A stretch of 64,000 nucleotides of DNA from JADJEK01 sp052034255 (GTDB lineage: Bacteria > Planctomycetota > B15-G4 > JADJEK01), in NCBI GenBank assembly GCA_052034255.1, contig JBPOIU010000006.1:1-64000 (forward strand). The letters run 5' to 3'. This document shows positions 26,450 through 35,049 of the stretch, in pieces (the first letter of the stretch is position 1; the number at the start of each line of letters is the position of its first letter). Under the pieces are notes generated by a model that was not told where the DNA came from, did not search any database, and saw only the letters and a list, made by a program, of their open reading frames with translations. A program made the position numbers and the translations under genes.

Positions 26450-27706
26450 ATGCGCGTGAACTTCGCGGCGGCGTTGCTCTGCATCGGATTCCTGGCGGGG
26501 GCGGCCGCGTGCCGTTCGAGCGCACAGGACGCACCTCCCGCACCCACGGTCGACGGGAACGCGCAGCCGGCCGCGCCCGCGTCGCCCGCTCCGCAAGACG
26601 AGCCCGAACCGACTCCGACGCAGGACCCACGGGCGCTGCGTCGCGCGAATCGCGAAAAGGTGAAGGCCGCCGAAGCGGACCTCGCACCGCACGTCGAGAC
26701 GTTCGGCCCGCACGTCGTCCGCGTGCAGACGTGGTACGAAATCGTCTCGAAGCGCGTCGACGGCGTGGAATACGACCGCCGCCGCATCAACGGCCTGCAG
26801 GGCAACGGCATCATCGTGCGCGCCGACCCGTTGATCCTCGTGTCGGGTTCGATCGCCGAGGTCGACCTGCCGAAGCTCCCGGATCCGGTCGCACCGTCAC
26901 CGTTCTCCGAGATCTCGCCCGACCGCTACGAGATCCTCACGCGCGACAATCGCGTCGTGCCGGCCGAGATCGTCGCGCGTGACGAAACGATGAACCTGAT
27001 GCTGTTGCGGCCGGTCGATCCCGAGTCGGCTCCCGCCGAATGGAAGACCGATCTGCCGATCCCGACGAGTGGTCGCCCGCTCGAGTCGACGTACCTCGGC
27101 ATCACGCTGTTCGCCGATCCGTACCGCGACGGCAGCGTCAACGGTTACGTGGTCCACGTTCCCAACGGCAAGAACTCGTTCCGCCGGCCCTCGCTCCCGG
27201 GCATCGGACGCTTCCAACTCGGCATGCCGTTGTTCGATCGCGGCGGCGCGCTCGTGGCCATCGTCGGCATCGCACCGAAGTCGGATCCCGTTCCGGCGTG
27301 GGCCACCGATCCGCAGCGGCGGCTCGAACGTCCGCTCGATCGGGATCCCGACGAATACGAGAACGGCCGGCGCAAGGCCGTCCTCATGTCGATCGACGAA
27401 GTGCGTCCGGTACTGGAGCGCTGGTTCGCGACGAACTTCGGTGAAGCTCCGTTCGACCTGTTCGGCTTCGCGCTGCGCGATTCGAGCACGGGAGTCCACG
27501 TGACCCGCGTCGATCGCGACGGAGCCGCGGCAAGCGGCGGATTGCGCGTCGGCGATCGCGTGACGATGCTCGACGGCATCGACACTCCGACCAGCGACGC
27601 GTTCGCGACGGCGCTCGAGCGGCGCCTCGCGGACGAACCGAAGACGTTGCGCCTCGCCGTGGTGCGCGGCGCCGACGCACTCGAGCTCGAGATGTTCGTT
27701 CCATGA
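26450..27706 (+). CDS. PDZ-domain lipoprotein related to DegP-like proteins, no protease triad
   Basis: 418 residues, GAGGTGA six bases before the ATG. Lipobox GAAACRSS, then a Pro/Ala linker to about residue 60. Residues 75-270 resemble a trypsin-like beta-barrel (VVRVQTWYEIV, NGIIVRADPLILVSGS, RDNRVVPAEIVARDETMNLMLLR), but the positions of catalytic His and Ser carry other residues. The C-terminal 85 residues are a PDZ domain (GVHVTRVDRDGAAASGGLRV GDRV split across the peptide-binding loop). Likely a periplasmic binding protein that uses an inactive protease fold. Its stop overlaps the next start (ATGA). Confidence 0.82.
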   Translation: MRVNFAAALLCIGFLAGAAACRSSAQDAPPAPTVDGNAQPAAPASPAPQDEPEPTPTQDPRALRRANREKVKAAEADLAPHVETFGPHVVRVQTWYEIVSKRVDGVEYDRRRINGLQGNGIIVRADPLILVSGSIAEVDLPKLPDPVAPSPFSEISPDRYEILTRDNRVVPAEIVARDETMNLMLLRPVDPESAPAEWKTDLPIPTSGRPLESTYLGITLFADPYRDGSVNGYVVHVPNGKNSFRRPSLPGIGRFQLGMPLFDRGGALVAIVGIAPKSDPVPAWATDPQRRLERPLDRDPDEYENGRRKAVLMSIDEVRPVLERWFATNFGEAPFDLFGFALRDSSTGVHVTRVDRDGAAASGGLRVGDRVTMLDGIDTPTSDAFATALERRLADEPKTLRLAVVRGADALELEMFVP

Positions 27707-29835
27707 CGGGCGCCGGGCTGCGGTCGTTGACGTACTTCGGCACGCTGGCGCTGTCGCTGCTCGCCGCGGGCGAGTGGCTGGCGCGACGCGTCCATCCGCT
27801 GCCCGACGCGCCGCCGGCGATCGGAACACCCCTCGAGTACGCGGACACGAACTACACCGCGATCGACGACGACGCCGCGCTTTGGCGCACCGCCGCGACC
27901 GCGGACGCGGACACCGACGCGCTCGGTTTGCGCGCCCCGCACGGCGAAGATCCGCTGGGCGACGCGGTGCGTGTGCTGGTCCTCGGCGACGCGAACGCAT
28001 TCGGCGCCGACGTCGACGGATCCCGCACGTACTGCGCTCGTGCGCAGGAGTTCTTCGATCGTGCGTTCGGGCGCGGCACGATCGCGATCAAGAACGGAGC
28101 GGTCATCGGCCACACCGTGGTCCAGGGCGCCGCTTGGTTCGAGTCGCGCTTCGCCGACTGGCGCCCGGACCTGGTCGTCATCGCCTACGGCAACGGTGTG
28201 GAACTCGAGCCCGCCCGCGCGGATCGCAGCGATGCCGAGTGGATCGACGCGGCGCACGAGCTGCGGACGCGCTCGCCGTTGCGAGCGATCGACGTGATGC
28301 GCGACGCATTCGCGGGAGCGCCGGCGACCTCGTACGCTCCCGCGCGAGTCCGTGCATCGGCGACCCAGTTCTCCGACGCGCTGGCCACGCTCGTCGGCAA
28401 CGTGCGCACGCGCGGCGCGAAGCCCTTGCTGCTCGCGCCGACCGTGCCCACGGGTCGCGTTGGCCAGGAATCGCGCGACGCGTCGCTGACGCTGTATCGC
28501 GAGTGCGTGCGCCGCGTCGCCGCCGCAAGTGGCGCGGCGTACATCGACGCCGCGCGGGGCCTCGGCGCCGATCCATTCGCCTTCTGCGTGAATCGGCCGC
28601 GGCTGTCCGAGCGTGGCCACGCGATCGTCGCGCGCGCATTGATCGACGCCTGCCTGCAGGACGACGGCGTCCGCGAACGCGTGGCGTCGCGCGCACAGGC
28701 CGCAGACGCGCGCGTCCGCGCCGCCGCTCGACTCGCCGCGTTCGACGTCGCGCGCGTTCTCGTGCGCAACGGACCGATCGCCGCCCCGCCGGCGGAGCTC
28801 GCCGAACCGCTGCACACACTCGGAGTCGACGACACGGGTTTGCCCGCATTCGAGCTGCTGCGCGCGGTCGTCGAGTCCCCGCTCGCCGCGACGAACGACG
28901 CGCGGTTCGCCGCCCTCGAACGCCTGGAGGCGCCGCTTCCGCTGCGCGAACTCGGTTTGATCCGGGCCGCTTACCGTGGTGATCGAACTCGCGTCGACGC
29001 ACTCCGGGCCACGCCTCGTTCCTCGTCGGCCATCGGTGAGTTGGCGGATGGGATGGCGCAACTCGGCTCGGACCCTATCGAAGCCGTGCGCACGCTGCAG
29101 CGCGCGATCGACGCCGGGCCGGGCCAACCCCTGCCGCTGTTCTTCGCGGCGCGCGCGGCCCGTTCCGCGGGCGACGAACAGCGTGCCAGAGCGCTGGTCC
29201 ACGCCGGATTCGAGTGCTTGGTCCAGGATTCGGCCGAACCGCGCGGGCTGCAGCTCCTGCAAGACGACTCGGACGCCGCCGTGGCGGCGTTCCTGGATCG
29301 TGAACCGGTGCTGTTCGCCGCGACGCAGCCCGAAGCACTGTTGCGTCTCGTCCATTGGAATTGGGTTTGCGAGCCGCTCGCGCGTTCGGACGGGCACGCG
29401 ATGCTGCGCTGGGGCTTTCGCCTTGGAGCAGCGGGCTTCGCGGCCGACGAGCAGCGCGCGACGCAGAGCGCGCTCGCCTGGGCCGCCGGGAACGCGGAAC
29501 GGGAGGCGGCGCTCGCGCTCGATGCCGCGAAACGCGGTGCAGCCGCGATCGCCGCCGCGGCTCTCGACCGTTCGTTGGCGATGCGCGACGGCGCGGAAGC
29601 GCGATACCTGCGGGCACTGGTGCAGCCCGATCAAGCCCCGCAGGACGCGCTGCTCCATCTCGACCGAGCGCTCGAGCTCTCCCCCGCCGATGGCCGGTTC
29701 CACCTGGCACGGGGACGGGTGTTGCTGAAACTCGGTCAACGCGAGGCCGCCATCGCCGCGTTCACGCGGGCACTCGAGATCTGGCCCGACAGCGCGGAGA
29801 CCCGAACCCTGCTCGAAACGACCAAGGCCGAGTGA
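27703..29835 (+). CDS. SGNH-hydrolase-like domain with TPR repeats
   Basis: 710 residues. A short hydrophobic N-terminus (residues 8-22) suggests membrane anchoring. Residues 85-310 follow the SGNH/GDSL fold: VLVLGDANAFGADV for block I, VIAYGNGVE for block III, and RLSERGHAIVARALID for block V with the His. The block I nucleophile Ser is Ala here (GDA rather than GDS), and block III lacks the Asn-Asp form, so esterase activity is unlikely. The C-terminal 380 residues are tetratricopeptide-like helices, ending with LHLDRALELSPADGRFHLAR. Coupled by ATGA to the PDZ lipoprotein, so the two may form one envelope complex. Confidence 0.78.
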   Translation: MTGAGLRSLTYFGTLALSLLAAGEWLARRVHPLPDAPPAIGTPLEYADTNYTAIDDDAALWRTAATADADTDALGLRAPHGEDPLGDAVRVLVLGDANAFGADVDGSRTYCARAQEFFDRAFGRGTIAIKNGAVIGHTVVQGAAWFESRFADWRPDLVVIAYGNGVELEPARADRSDAEWIDAAHELRTRSPLRAIDVMRDAFAGAPATSYAPARVRASATQFSDALATLVGNVRTRGAKPLLLAPTVPTGRVGQESRDASLTLYRECVRRVAAASGAAYIDAARGLGADPFAFCVNRPRLSERGHAIVARALIDACLQDDGVRERVASRAQAADARVRAAARLAAFDVARVLVRNGPIAAPPAELAEPLHTLGVDDTGLPAFELLRAVVESPLAATNDARFAALERLEAPLPLRELGLIRAAYRGDRTRVDALRATPRSSSAIGELADGMAQLGSDPIEAVRTLQRAIDAGPGQPLPLFFAARAARSAGDEQRARALVHAGFECLVQDSAEPRGLQLLQDDSDAAVAAFLDREPVLFAATQPEALLRLVHWNWVCEPLARSDGHAMLRWGFRLGAAGFAADEQRATQSALAWAAGNAEREAALALDAAKRGAAAIAAAALDRSLAMRDGAEARYLRALVQPDQAPQDALLHLDRALELSPADGRFHLARGRVLLKLGQREAAIAAFTRALEIWPDSAETRTLLETTKAE

Positions 29836-29932
29836 CGGCGGGCGCGGCGACCGCGTAAAGACGCTCACCTGCCGCGTGCGTGCCAGCGGCATGCCCGGCT
29901 ACCATCGGGCGCGAGCGGACCGGAGTTCTCCC

Positions 29933-32155
29933 TTGGCGTCGATCCTGTTCCTGTATCCACCGACGGCGGATCCCACGGGTCCGTACTTGTCGATCCCGTA
30001 CCTCGTCTCCGCGGTGCGGGCACACGGGCACGTCGCCAGCGTTCTCGATCTGAACATCCTTGGCTACCGTTGGCTGCTGCGCCGACCGACGCTGCAGCGC
30101 ATCGCCGACGAGTGTCGCGAGCGCGCCCAACGGCTGCCGCTCGACGGCCTGCGCTTCCAACATGCCGCGGAGTATCTCGCGCTCGAACTCGCGCTGGCGG
30201 ATGCCGAACGCGTGGTGGCCCACATCGACGATGCGGTCGCGGGACTACGCGATCCCGAGCAGTTCTACGACCGCGCGCGCTACGACCAAATCGTCCGCAC
30301 GCTCGACGGGGCGTTGAACCTCATCTCGGCCCGCCACTATCCGCTCGAGCTGGCGTTCACGACGATGCGCACGCCGTTCCACCTGAACGACGCCGACGAA
30401 ATTCAGCGCGAAGGCCAAGCGTCGGCGAATCCGTTCTACGCGAGCTACCTCGAGCATCTGATCCCGCGGATCGAGCGCGACCGACCCGACGTCGTCGGCA
30501 TTTCGGCGACGTTCAACGCGCAGCTCCTCCAAGCGTTCACCGTGGGCCGTCTGGTCAAGGAACGCTTCCCGGGCATCCACGTGACGATGGGCGGAACGGC
30601 TCCGACGCAGCTCGCGCTGCGCTCCGAGCCCGAGGTCCTGCGCACGTTGACTCCGTTCGTCGATTCGATCGTCCTGTTCGAAGGCGAGCGAACGGTGAAC
30701 GACCTGCTCGATCGCATCGCGGCCGGCGGGGATCCGGCCGACGTGAAGAACGTGCTGGTCGTCGCCGACGCGACGCGCCACGTCCGCGAACCGACGAACG
30801 AGAGCCTCGACGCCTGGCCGACCCCCGATTACTCGGACCTCCCCCTCGACCTGTACTTCGCGCCGGAACCGATGCTCTACCTCGCACCGACCCGGGGCTG
30901 CTACTGGGAGAAGTGCGCGTTCTGCCACTACGGGCTGACGGACGCCGGCACGGCGCCCTATCGCCGCCGCAACGTCGACCGCTTCGTCGACGATTTGCGG
31001 GTGATGCGCGCCAAGCACGGCGCGCGCATGTTCTATTTCGCCGGCGACCTGATCGACCCGCGCTACCTGCAGCAGCTCGCGGATCGCATCGTCGAGAACG
31101 GACTCGACGTGCGCTACACGTCGGATCTGCGCATCGAGCGCTCGTTCACTCCCGAGCGTTGCGACAAGCTCGCGAAGAGCGGGTTGATCGCGGCTGCATT
31201 CGGAACCGAATCCGACGCGCCACGCATGTTGAAGCTCATCGACAAGGGCACCGACCCGAAGGCCAACCGCACGGTGTTCGAGAACTTCTCGAACGCGGGC
31301 GTCGCCGTCCAAGCGATGACGTTCATCGACTTCCCGACGGAGACGGCGGCCGAAGCGAATCTCACGCTCGATCTGCTCGAACACAACCAGGACCGCATCG
31401 ACCTGTTCTTCGTCGAGGAGTTCGATCTCGAAGTCGGCTCGCGCGTGTTCCGTTTCCCCGACGAGTACGGCGTGCAGGAGATCTACTTCCCCGCCGGCGA
31501 TCGCTTCAAACTCCGCGCGCGCTACCAGATGAAGGAAGAAGCGAAGAACGCCGACGAATACCGGCGGTTGAAGCGGCGCATGGACAAGCTCGCTTCGGCC
31601 TACGGGCGGCGCTCGTACCCGTATGCCGGCTCGGTCTCCGTCGCGCACACGATGCTGTGGTTCGATCGCTTCGGCCGTGACGTGTTCAAACGTGTCGCCG
31701 TCGAGGCGCGCAACGGAGCCTGCGCGAAGTTCGATCCGTTCCGCCTGCTCGACGCGCGTCCGCGGCCCGCGGACGGACTCGCACTCGGTGATCTCCCCTA
31801 CGACCTCGAGTCGCTCGCGGCCCACGTCGGCGAACGCACGGCCGAACTGACCCATCGTCTCGAGAACGAGCTACGCGACGTGCGGCGCACGACGTGGGAA
31901 GCCGAGGCGGCGGCCGTTCCCGTCATCGGCCCGAAAGAGTCGTACTACCTGTTCCCGCACGATTGCGGGCCGGTGCCGATCCCGCAATGGGTGTGGATGC
32001 TGGTCTCGTGCTTCGACGGCGAGACGACGGTTCGCGAGGCCGCGCGCCACATCAAGGCCACGCCCAAGGACGCCGCGCGCGTCGTCGCGGCCTTGGCCGA
32101 GCGCGGTTACCTGCTCGTGGACTCGATGCCCGAACGTGCGGCCGTGAACGGCTGA
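29933..32155 (+). CDS. B12-binding radical SAM protein with PqqD-like C-terminal domain
   Basis: 740 residues if it starts at the TTG at 29933, which has CGGAG 7 bases upstream; GTG at 29876 and ATG at 29891 are in-frame alternatives. Residues 180-260 form a cobalamin-binding-type Rossmann domain (DVVGISATFNAQLLQAF, VTMGGTAPTQ). The radical SAM cluster motif is CYWEKCAFC (Cys 323, 328, 331). The last 80 residues (CFDGETTVREAARHI, DAARVVAALAERGYLLVD) look like a PqqD or winged-helix peptide-recognition domain. Such enzymes methylate or rearrange unactivated carbons, and a PqqD-like tail often marks peptide substrates. No precursor peptide gene was recognised nearby. It ends 3 bases before the convergent subtilase stop. 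Confidence 0.82.
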   Translation: MASILFLYPPTADPTGPYLSIPYLVSAVRAHGHVASVLDLNILGYRWLLRRPTLQRIADECRERAQRLPLDGLRFQHAAEYLALELALADAERVVAHIDDAVAGLRDPEQFYDRARYDQIVRTLDGALNLISARHYPLELAFTTMRTPFHLNDADEIQREGQASANPFYASYLEHLIPRIERDRPDVVGISATFNAQLLQAFTVGRLVKERFPGIHVTMGGTAPTQLALRSEPEVLRTLTPFVDSIVLFEGERTVNDLLDRIAAGGDPADVKNVLVVADATRHVREPTNESLDAWPTPDYSDLPLDLYFAPEPMLYLAPTRGCYWEKCAFCHYGLTDAGTAPYRRRNVDRFVDDLRVMRAKHGARMFYFAGDLIDPRYLQQLADRIVENGLDVRYTSDLRIERSFTPERCDKLAKSGLIAAAFGTESDAPRMLKLIDKGTDPKANRTVFENFSNAGVAVQAMTFIDFPTETAAEANLTLDLLEHNQDRIDLFFVEEFDLEVGSRVFRFPDEYGVQEIYFPAGDRFKLRARYQMKEEAKNADEYRRLKRRMDKLASAYGRRSYPYAGSVSVAHTMLWFDRFGRDVFKRVAVEARNGACAKFDPFRLLDARPRPADGLALGDLPYDLESLAAHVGERTAELTHRLENELRDVRRTTWEAEAAAVPVIGPKESYYLFPHDCGPVPIPQWVWMLVSCFDGETTVREAARHIKATPKDAARVVAALAERGYLLVDSMPERAAVNG

Positions 32156-32158
32156 CGC

Positions 32159-34858
32159 TCACGGAATCAGCAGGTTCATCCCCGTCGGCAACCCGTACGC
32201 GCCTCCCGGCACGAGCAACAGCTCGATCGGAGCGGCGACGTCCCCATCCTTCAGCACGAACAAGTCGGAGCCCGACAGCGGATCGACATACGCGCCGGCG
32301 TAGTCGTAGCCCTCGGCGCCGATGTGATCGAAGTCCAAATCGGTCGTCGCGACGATGCGGTACGTCCCTTCGGGCAACCCGGACAACACCGCGTTGGCGG
32401 CGCCGTTCTCGTCCACCGTCACGGCTTTGGCGACCGTGTTCGACACCACGTCGACCGCGAGGAGATGCGCCTCGCGGACCGGGATCGGCGAGCCGGACGT
32501 CGGAACGGTCATCGTCACCGGGACCACGCGCGTTCCGCCGTCCGTGACGATCGTCAGCTTCGCCTGGTAGTTGCCGGGCGAGAGTCCGACGCGCGACACG
32601 CTGGCGACCAACTCGCACGGCGTGACCTGTCCCGCCGCGGGCGGCGTCAGCCAGAACGCGTCGGATGACGCGCTCTGGACCGTCAACGCCGTGCTGCCGG
32701 CGCGATCGATCAGAGCGAACTCCACGCTGGACGCTTGTTGACCGAAGTGCAGCGTGGCGGGTGCAGCGAACGGACTCGATGCGAGACCGGTCGCCGCGGA
32801 CGCGATCTCGACGGCCTCACGCGCATCCAATCGACCGTGCCCGTACTTTTGATCGAGTCCCACGGACCCCAAGTCCTTCGACCCGGCCGCGAGCACGGCC
32901 ATCACCTCGAGCGGCGTCAGTTCAGGACGCGCGCAGCGCACGAGGAACGCCGCCGCGGCGACGTGCGGGGTCGCCATCGACGTCCCCATCTTCATGCCCC
33001 AGCTCGGTCCTTCCGCCGTCGTCACGACCGTCGAGATGATCCCATCGGCGAAGCCGTCGCCATTCGTGTCCTTCGTCGAATCGCCGCCGGGCGCCGCGAT
33101 GTCGACGTGATCCCCGAACGACGAATAGAACGCGAGCGCGTCACCCGCGTTCGTCGACGTCACGGAGATCACGTCGGGATACGCGGCGGGGAACATCGGT
33201 TGCAGACTCGCGGAATTGCCGGCGGCCACCACGACGACCACGCCGGCATCGACCGCGTCGGCGACGGCTTGGCGCAGCAACGGTGAATCACCCGGGCCAC
33301 CGAGGCTCATGTTGATCACCTCGGCCCGCTTGGCCGGGAGGTGCCCGGACACGTTCGCGAGGCGAGCGGCGAAGCGCACTCCTTCGGCGATGTCGAAGTC
33401 CGTGCCGCCGAATGCGCCGAGCACGCGCACCGGCATCAGCTTGCCGTTCAAGACGCCGCCGGACACCCCGACGCCGTCGCCGACGCGCGCCAAGATCGTC
33501 CCCGCCACGTGCGTCCCGTGCGTCCCGGAACCAATGAACGGATCGGTCGGATCCGGATCCACGCCGGTCGAATCGCCGCCGTTCCACGCGTCGCTGACGA
33601 AGTCCCAGCCCGGAACGAGTCGACCGTTCAAATCCGGATGTTCGGGCCGGATGCCGGTGTCGAGCACCGCGACGACACGCTGTCCGTCACCGGGCTCGAC
33701 GTCCCAAGCCGAAACCAGGCCGCATTTCGCGAGATCCCACTGCTCGACGAACAGCGGATCGTTCGGTCCCGTCGGCAGATCGAAGCGCTGGCGCACCAAG
33801 TTCGGCTGGGTGAGCGCGACGCGCGCGTCGACGCGTGCGCGGTCGAACAGCTCTCGCACGGTGCGGCGTTCCTGGAGCGACTGCGCGCGACGTGGAGCGC
33901 GCGTGCGGGCGGCGACCGTGCGCATTCGGACCCAACCGCTCGGCGACACCTGGGCGACGTCGCAGCCGAGGTCGCGCGCGAGCGCTTCACGATCCGCGTC
34001 GGGACGCGCGTGCACGAGGATCTCGTCGGCGACGAACACGCCATCCATGCCGAGCCAATGCGTGTCCTCCAGCGCCAACGTCGCGCTCATCGAGGCGCTC
34101 CCCGGAGCTTCCGTCTGCGCCGTGTCGGCTCCGTGCTCCGGCGTGACTTCGCAGCGCACACGGACATGCGCGGGAGTCGGAGCAATGCCCGTGACGCGCA
34201 ACCGGTACGTGCCGTCCAACGTCAGCGGTACGGGTCCGACCTCGACCACTGCATTGTTGGACGCCGCATTGGCGTAGATCGCGAGATCGAGACTCGCGCC
34301 ACCGGGCAACACCAGTTGCGGCGCGGGAAGGGCGGCGCTCTTCCAGCCCGAGCGCAGAACGAAGCGAGCTTCGTCGCCGGCCCGCGCGGGGAACTCGACT
34401 TCCTGCATTTCGCCGGAGGCCAGCCACGCCGACGCGCTGCGACGCTTCGGTACGCGTTCCTTCGTGGTCACCCGGTACGGCCCGAGCGTTCCCCCGACGC
34501 TCGTGATGCGGATCTCGATCGGACCATCGCTGACGAGAGGTGACGTGCGCACGCGGTGCGCTCGGCCCTTCGACGTGACACGACCCTTCACGCCGGCAAG
34601 TGGTGCTCCGTCCTTCCACAGCGCGATGCGCGGCCGTACCGGCGACCCCTTCTCGGCGCGGACCGTGAGGTCGAGACGCGACGATGCGAGCCCGTCGATG
34701 GCCAACACGTCGATGTCGTCGGCAAACGCGACGCGGCCGAAGTACTGATCCCCCGGAACCAGGTCATTCGCCACCGCAAGGCTGGGCGAGAGAACGCCGG
34801 CAGCGACGACGAGAAAACCCAAGAGTCCGCTCAAGCTCGATCGCGCTGTGCCGGCCAC
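32159..34858 (-). CDS. Secreted subtilisin-like serine peptidase (S8)
   Basis: 899 residues with GTG start at 34858 and GAGGGTGA upstream. Signal peptide ending SPSLAVA. Two pre-peptidase-like beta modules at about 33-130 and 145-235. The peptidase domain spans about 365-700 with the full triad: D400 in VVAVLDTGI, H447 in GTHGTHVAG, N548 in VAAGNSA and S627 in GTSMATPH. A DTNGDGFADG loop near 597 could bind calcium. A C-terminal beta-domain region follows to the end. An exported endopeptidase, likely for protein turnover outside the cell. Its N-terminal modules resemble those of the large secreted protein upstream, so the two may share targeting or assembly. Confidence 0.92.
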   Translation of the reverse strand: MAGTARSSLSGLLGFLVVAAGVLSPSLAVANDLVPGDQYFGRVAFADDIDVLAIDGLASSRLDLTVRAEKGSPVRPRIALWKDGAPLAGVKGRVTSKGRAHRVRTSPLVSDGPIEIRITSVGGTLGPYRVTTKERVPKRRSASAWLASGEMQEVEFPARAGDEARFVLRSGWKSAALPAPQLVLPGGASLDLAIYANAASNNAVVEVGPVPLTLDGTYRLRVTGIAPTPAHVRVRCEVTPEHGADTAQTEAPGSASMSATLALEDTHWLGMDGVFVADEILVHARPDADREALARDLGCDVAQVSPSGWVRMRTVAARTRAPRRAQSLQERRTVRELFDRARVDARVALTQPNLVRQRFDLPTGPNDPLFVEQWDLAKCGLVSAWDVEPGDGQRVVAVLDTGIRPEHPDLNGRLVPGWDFVSDAWNGGDSTGVDPDPTDPFIGSGTHGTHVAGTILARVGDGVGVSGGVLNGKLMPVRVLGAFGGTDFDIAEGVRFAARLANVSGHLPAKRAEVINMSLGGPGDSPLLRQAVADAVDAGVVVVVAAGNSASLQPMFPAAYPDVISVTSTNAGDALAFYSSFGDHVDIAAPGGDSTKDTNGDGFADGIISTVVTTAEGPSWGMKMGTSMATPHVAAAAFLVRCARPELTPLEVMAVLAAGSKDLGSVGLDQKYGHGRLDAREAVEIASAATGLASSPFAAPATLHFGQQASSVEFALIDRAGSTALTVQSASSDAFWLTPPAAGQVTPCELVASVSRVGLSPGNYQAKLTIVTDGGTRVVPVTMTVPTSGSPIPVREAHLLAVDVVSNTVAKAVTVDENGAANAVLSGLPEGTYRIVATTDLDFDHIGAEGYDYAGAYVDPLSGSDLFVLKDGDVAAPIELLLVPGGAYGLPTGMNLLIP

Positions 34859-34945
34859 GGGTCACCCTCGTCCAAACATTGGAGGGGCCGTAGATCGGGC
34901 GGTGCGGCACGAACTCTTGAGCGATTCGAACGCGCGCAGAAAAGC

Positions 34946-34983
34946 GAAGCGGGCGCGTTCCCGGTGAGGAACGCGCCCGCTTC
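34946..34983 (-). terminator. Intrinsic terminator, perfect 16-bp stem
   Basis: Arms 34946-34961 and 34968-34983 are perfectly complementary around the loop CGGTGA. Read on the minus strand, the hairpin is followed by GCTTTTC. It lies 67 bases after the stop of the 1,327-residue protein and so should end that transcript before the subtilase gene. Confidence 0.75.
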
Positions 34984-35049
34984 CGCTTCAGTATCCGTGC
35001 GCGTGGCGTGCCCGCTCGCGCGCCGATTGCGCGAGGCGGGACTCGCTGG

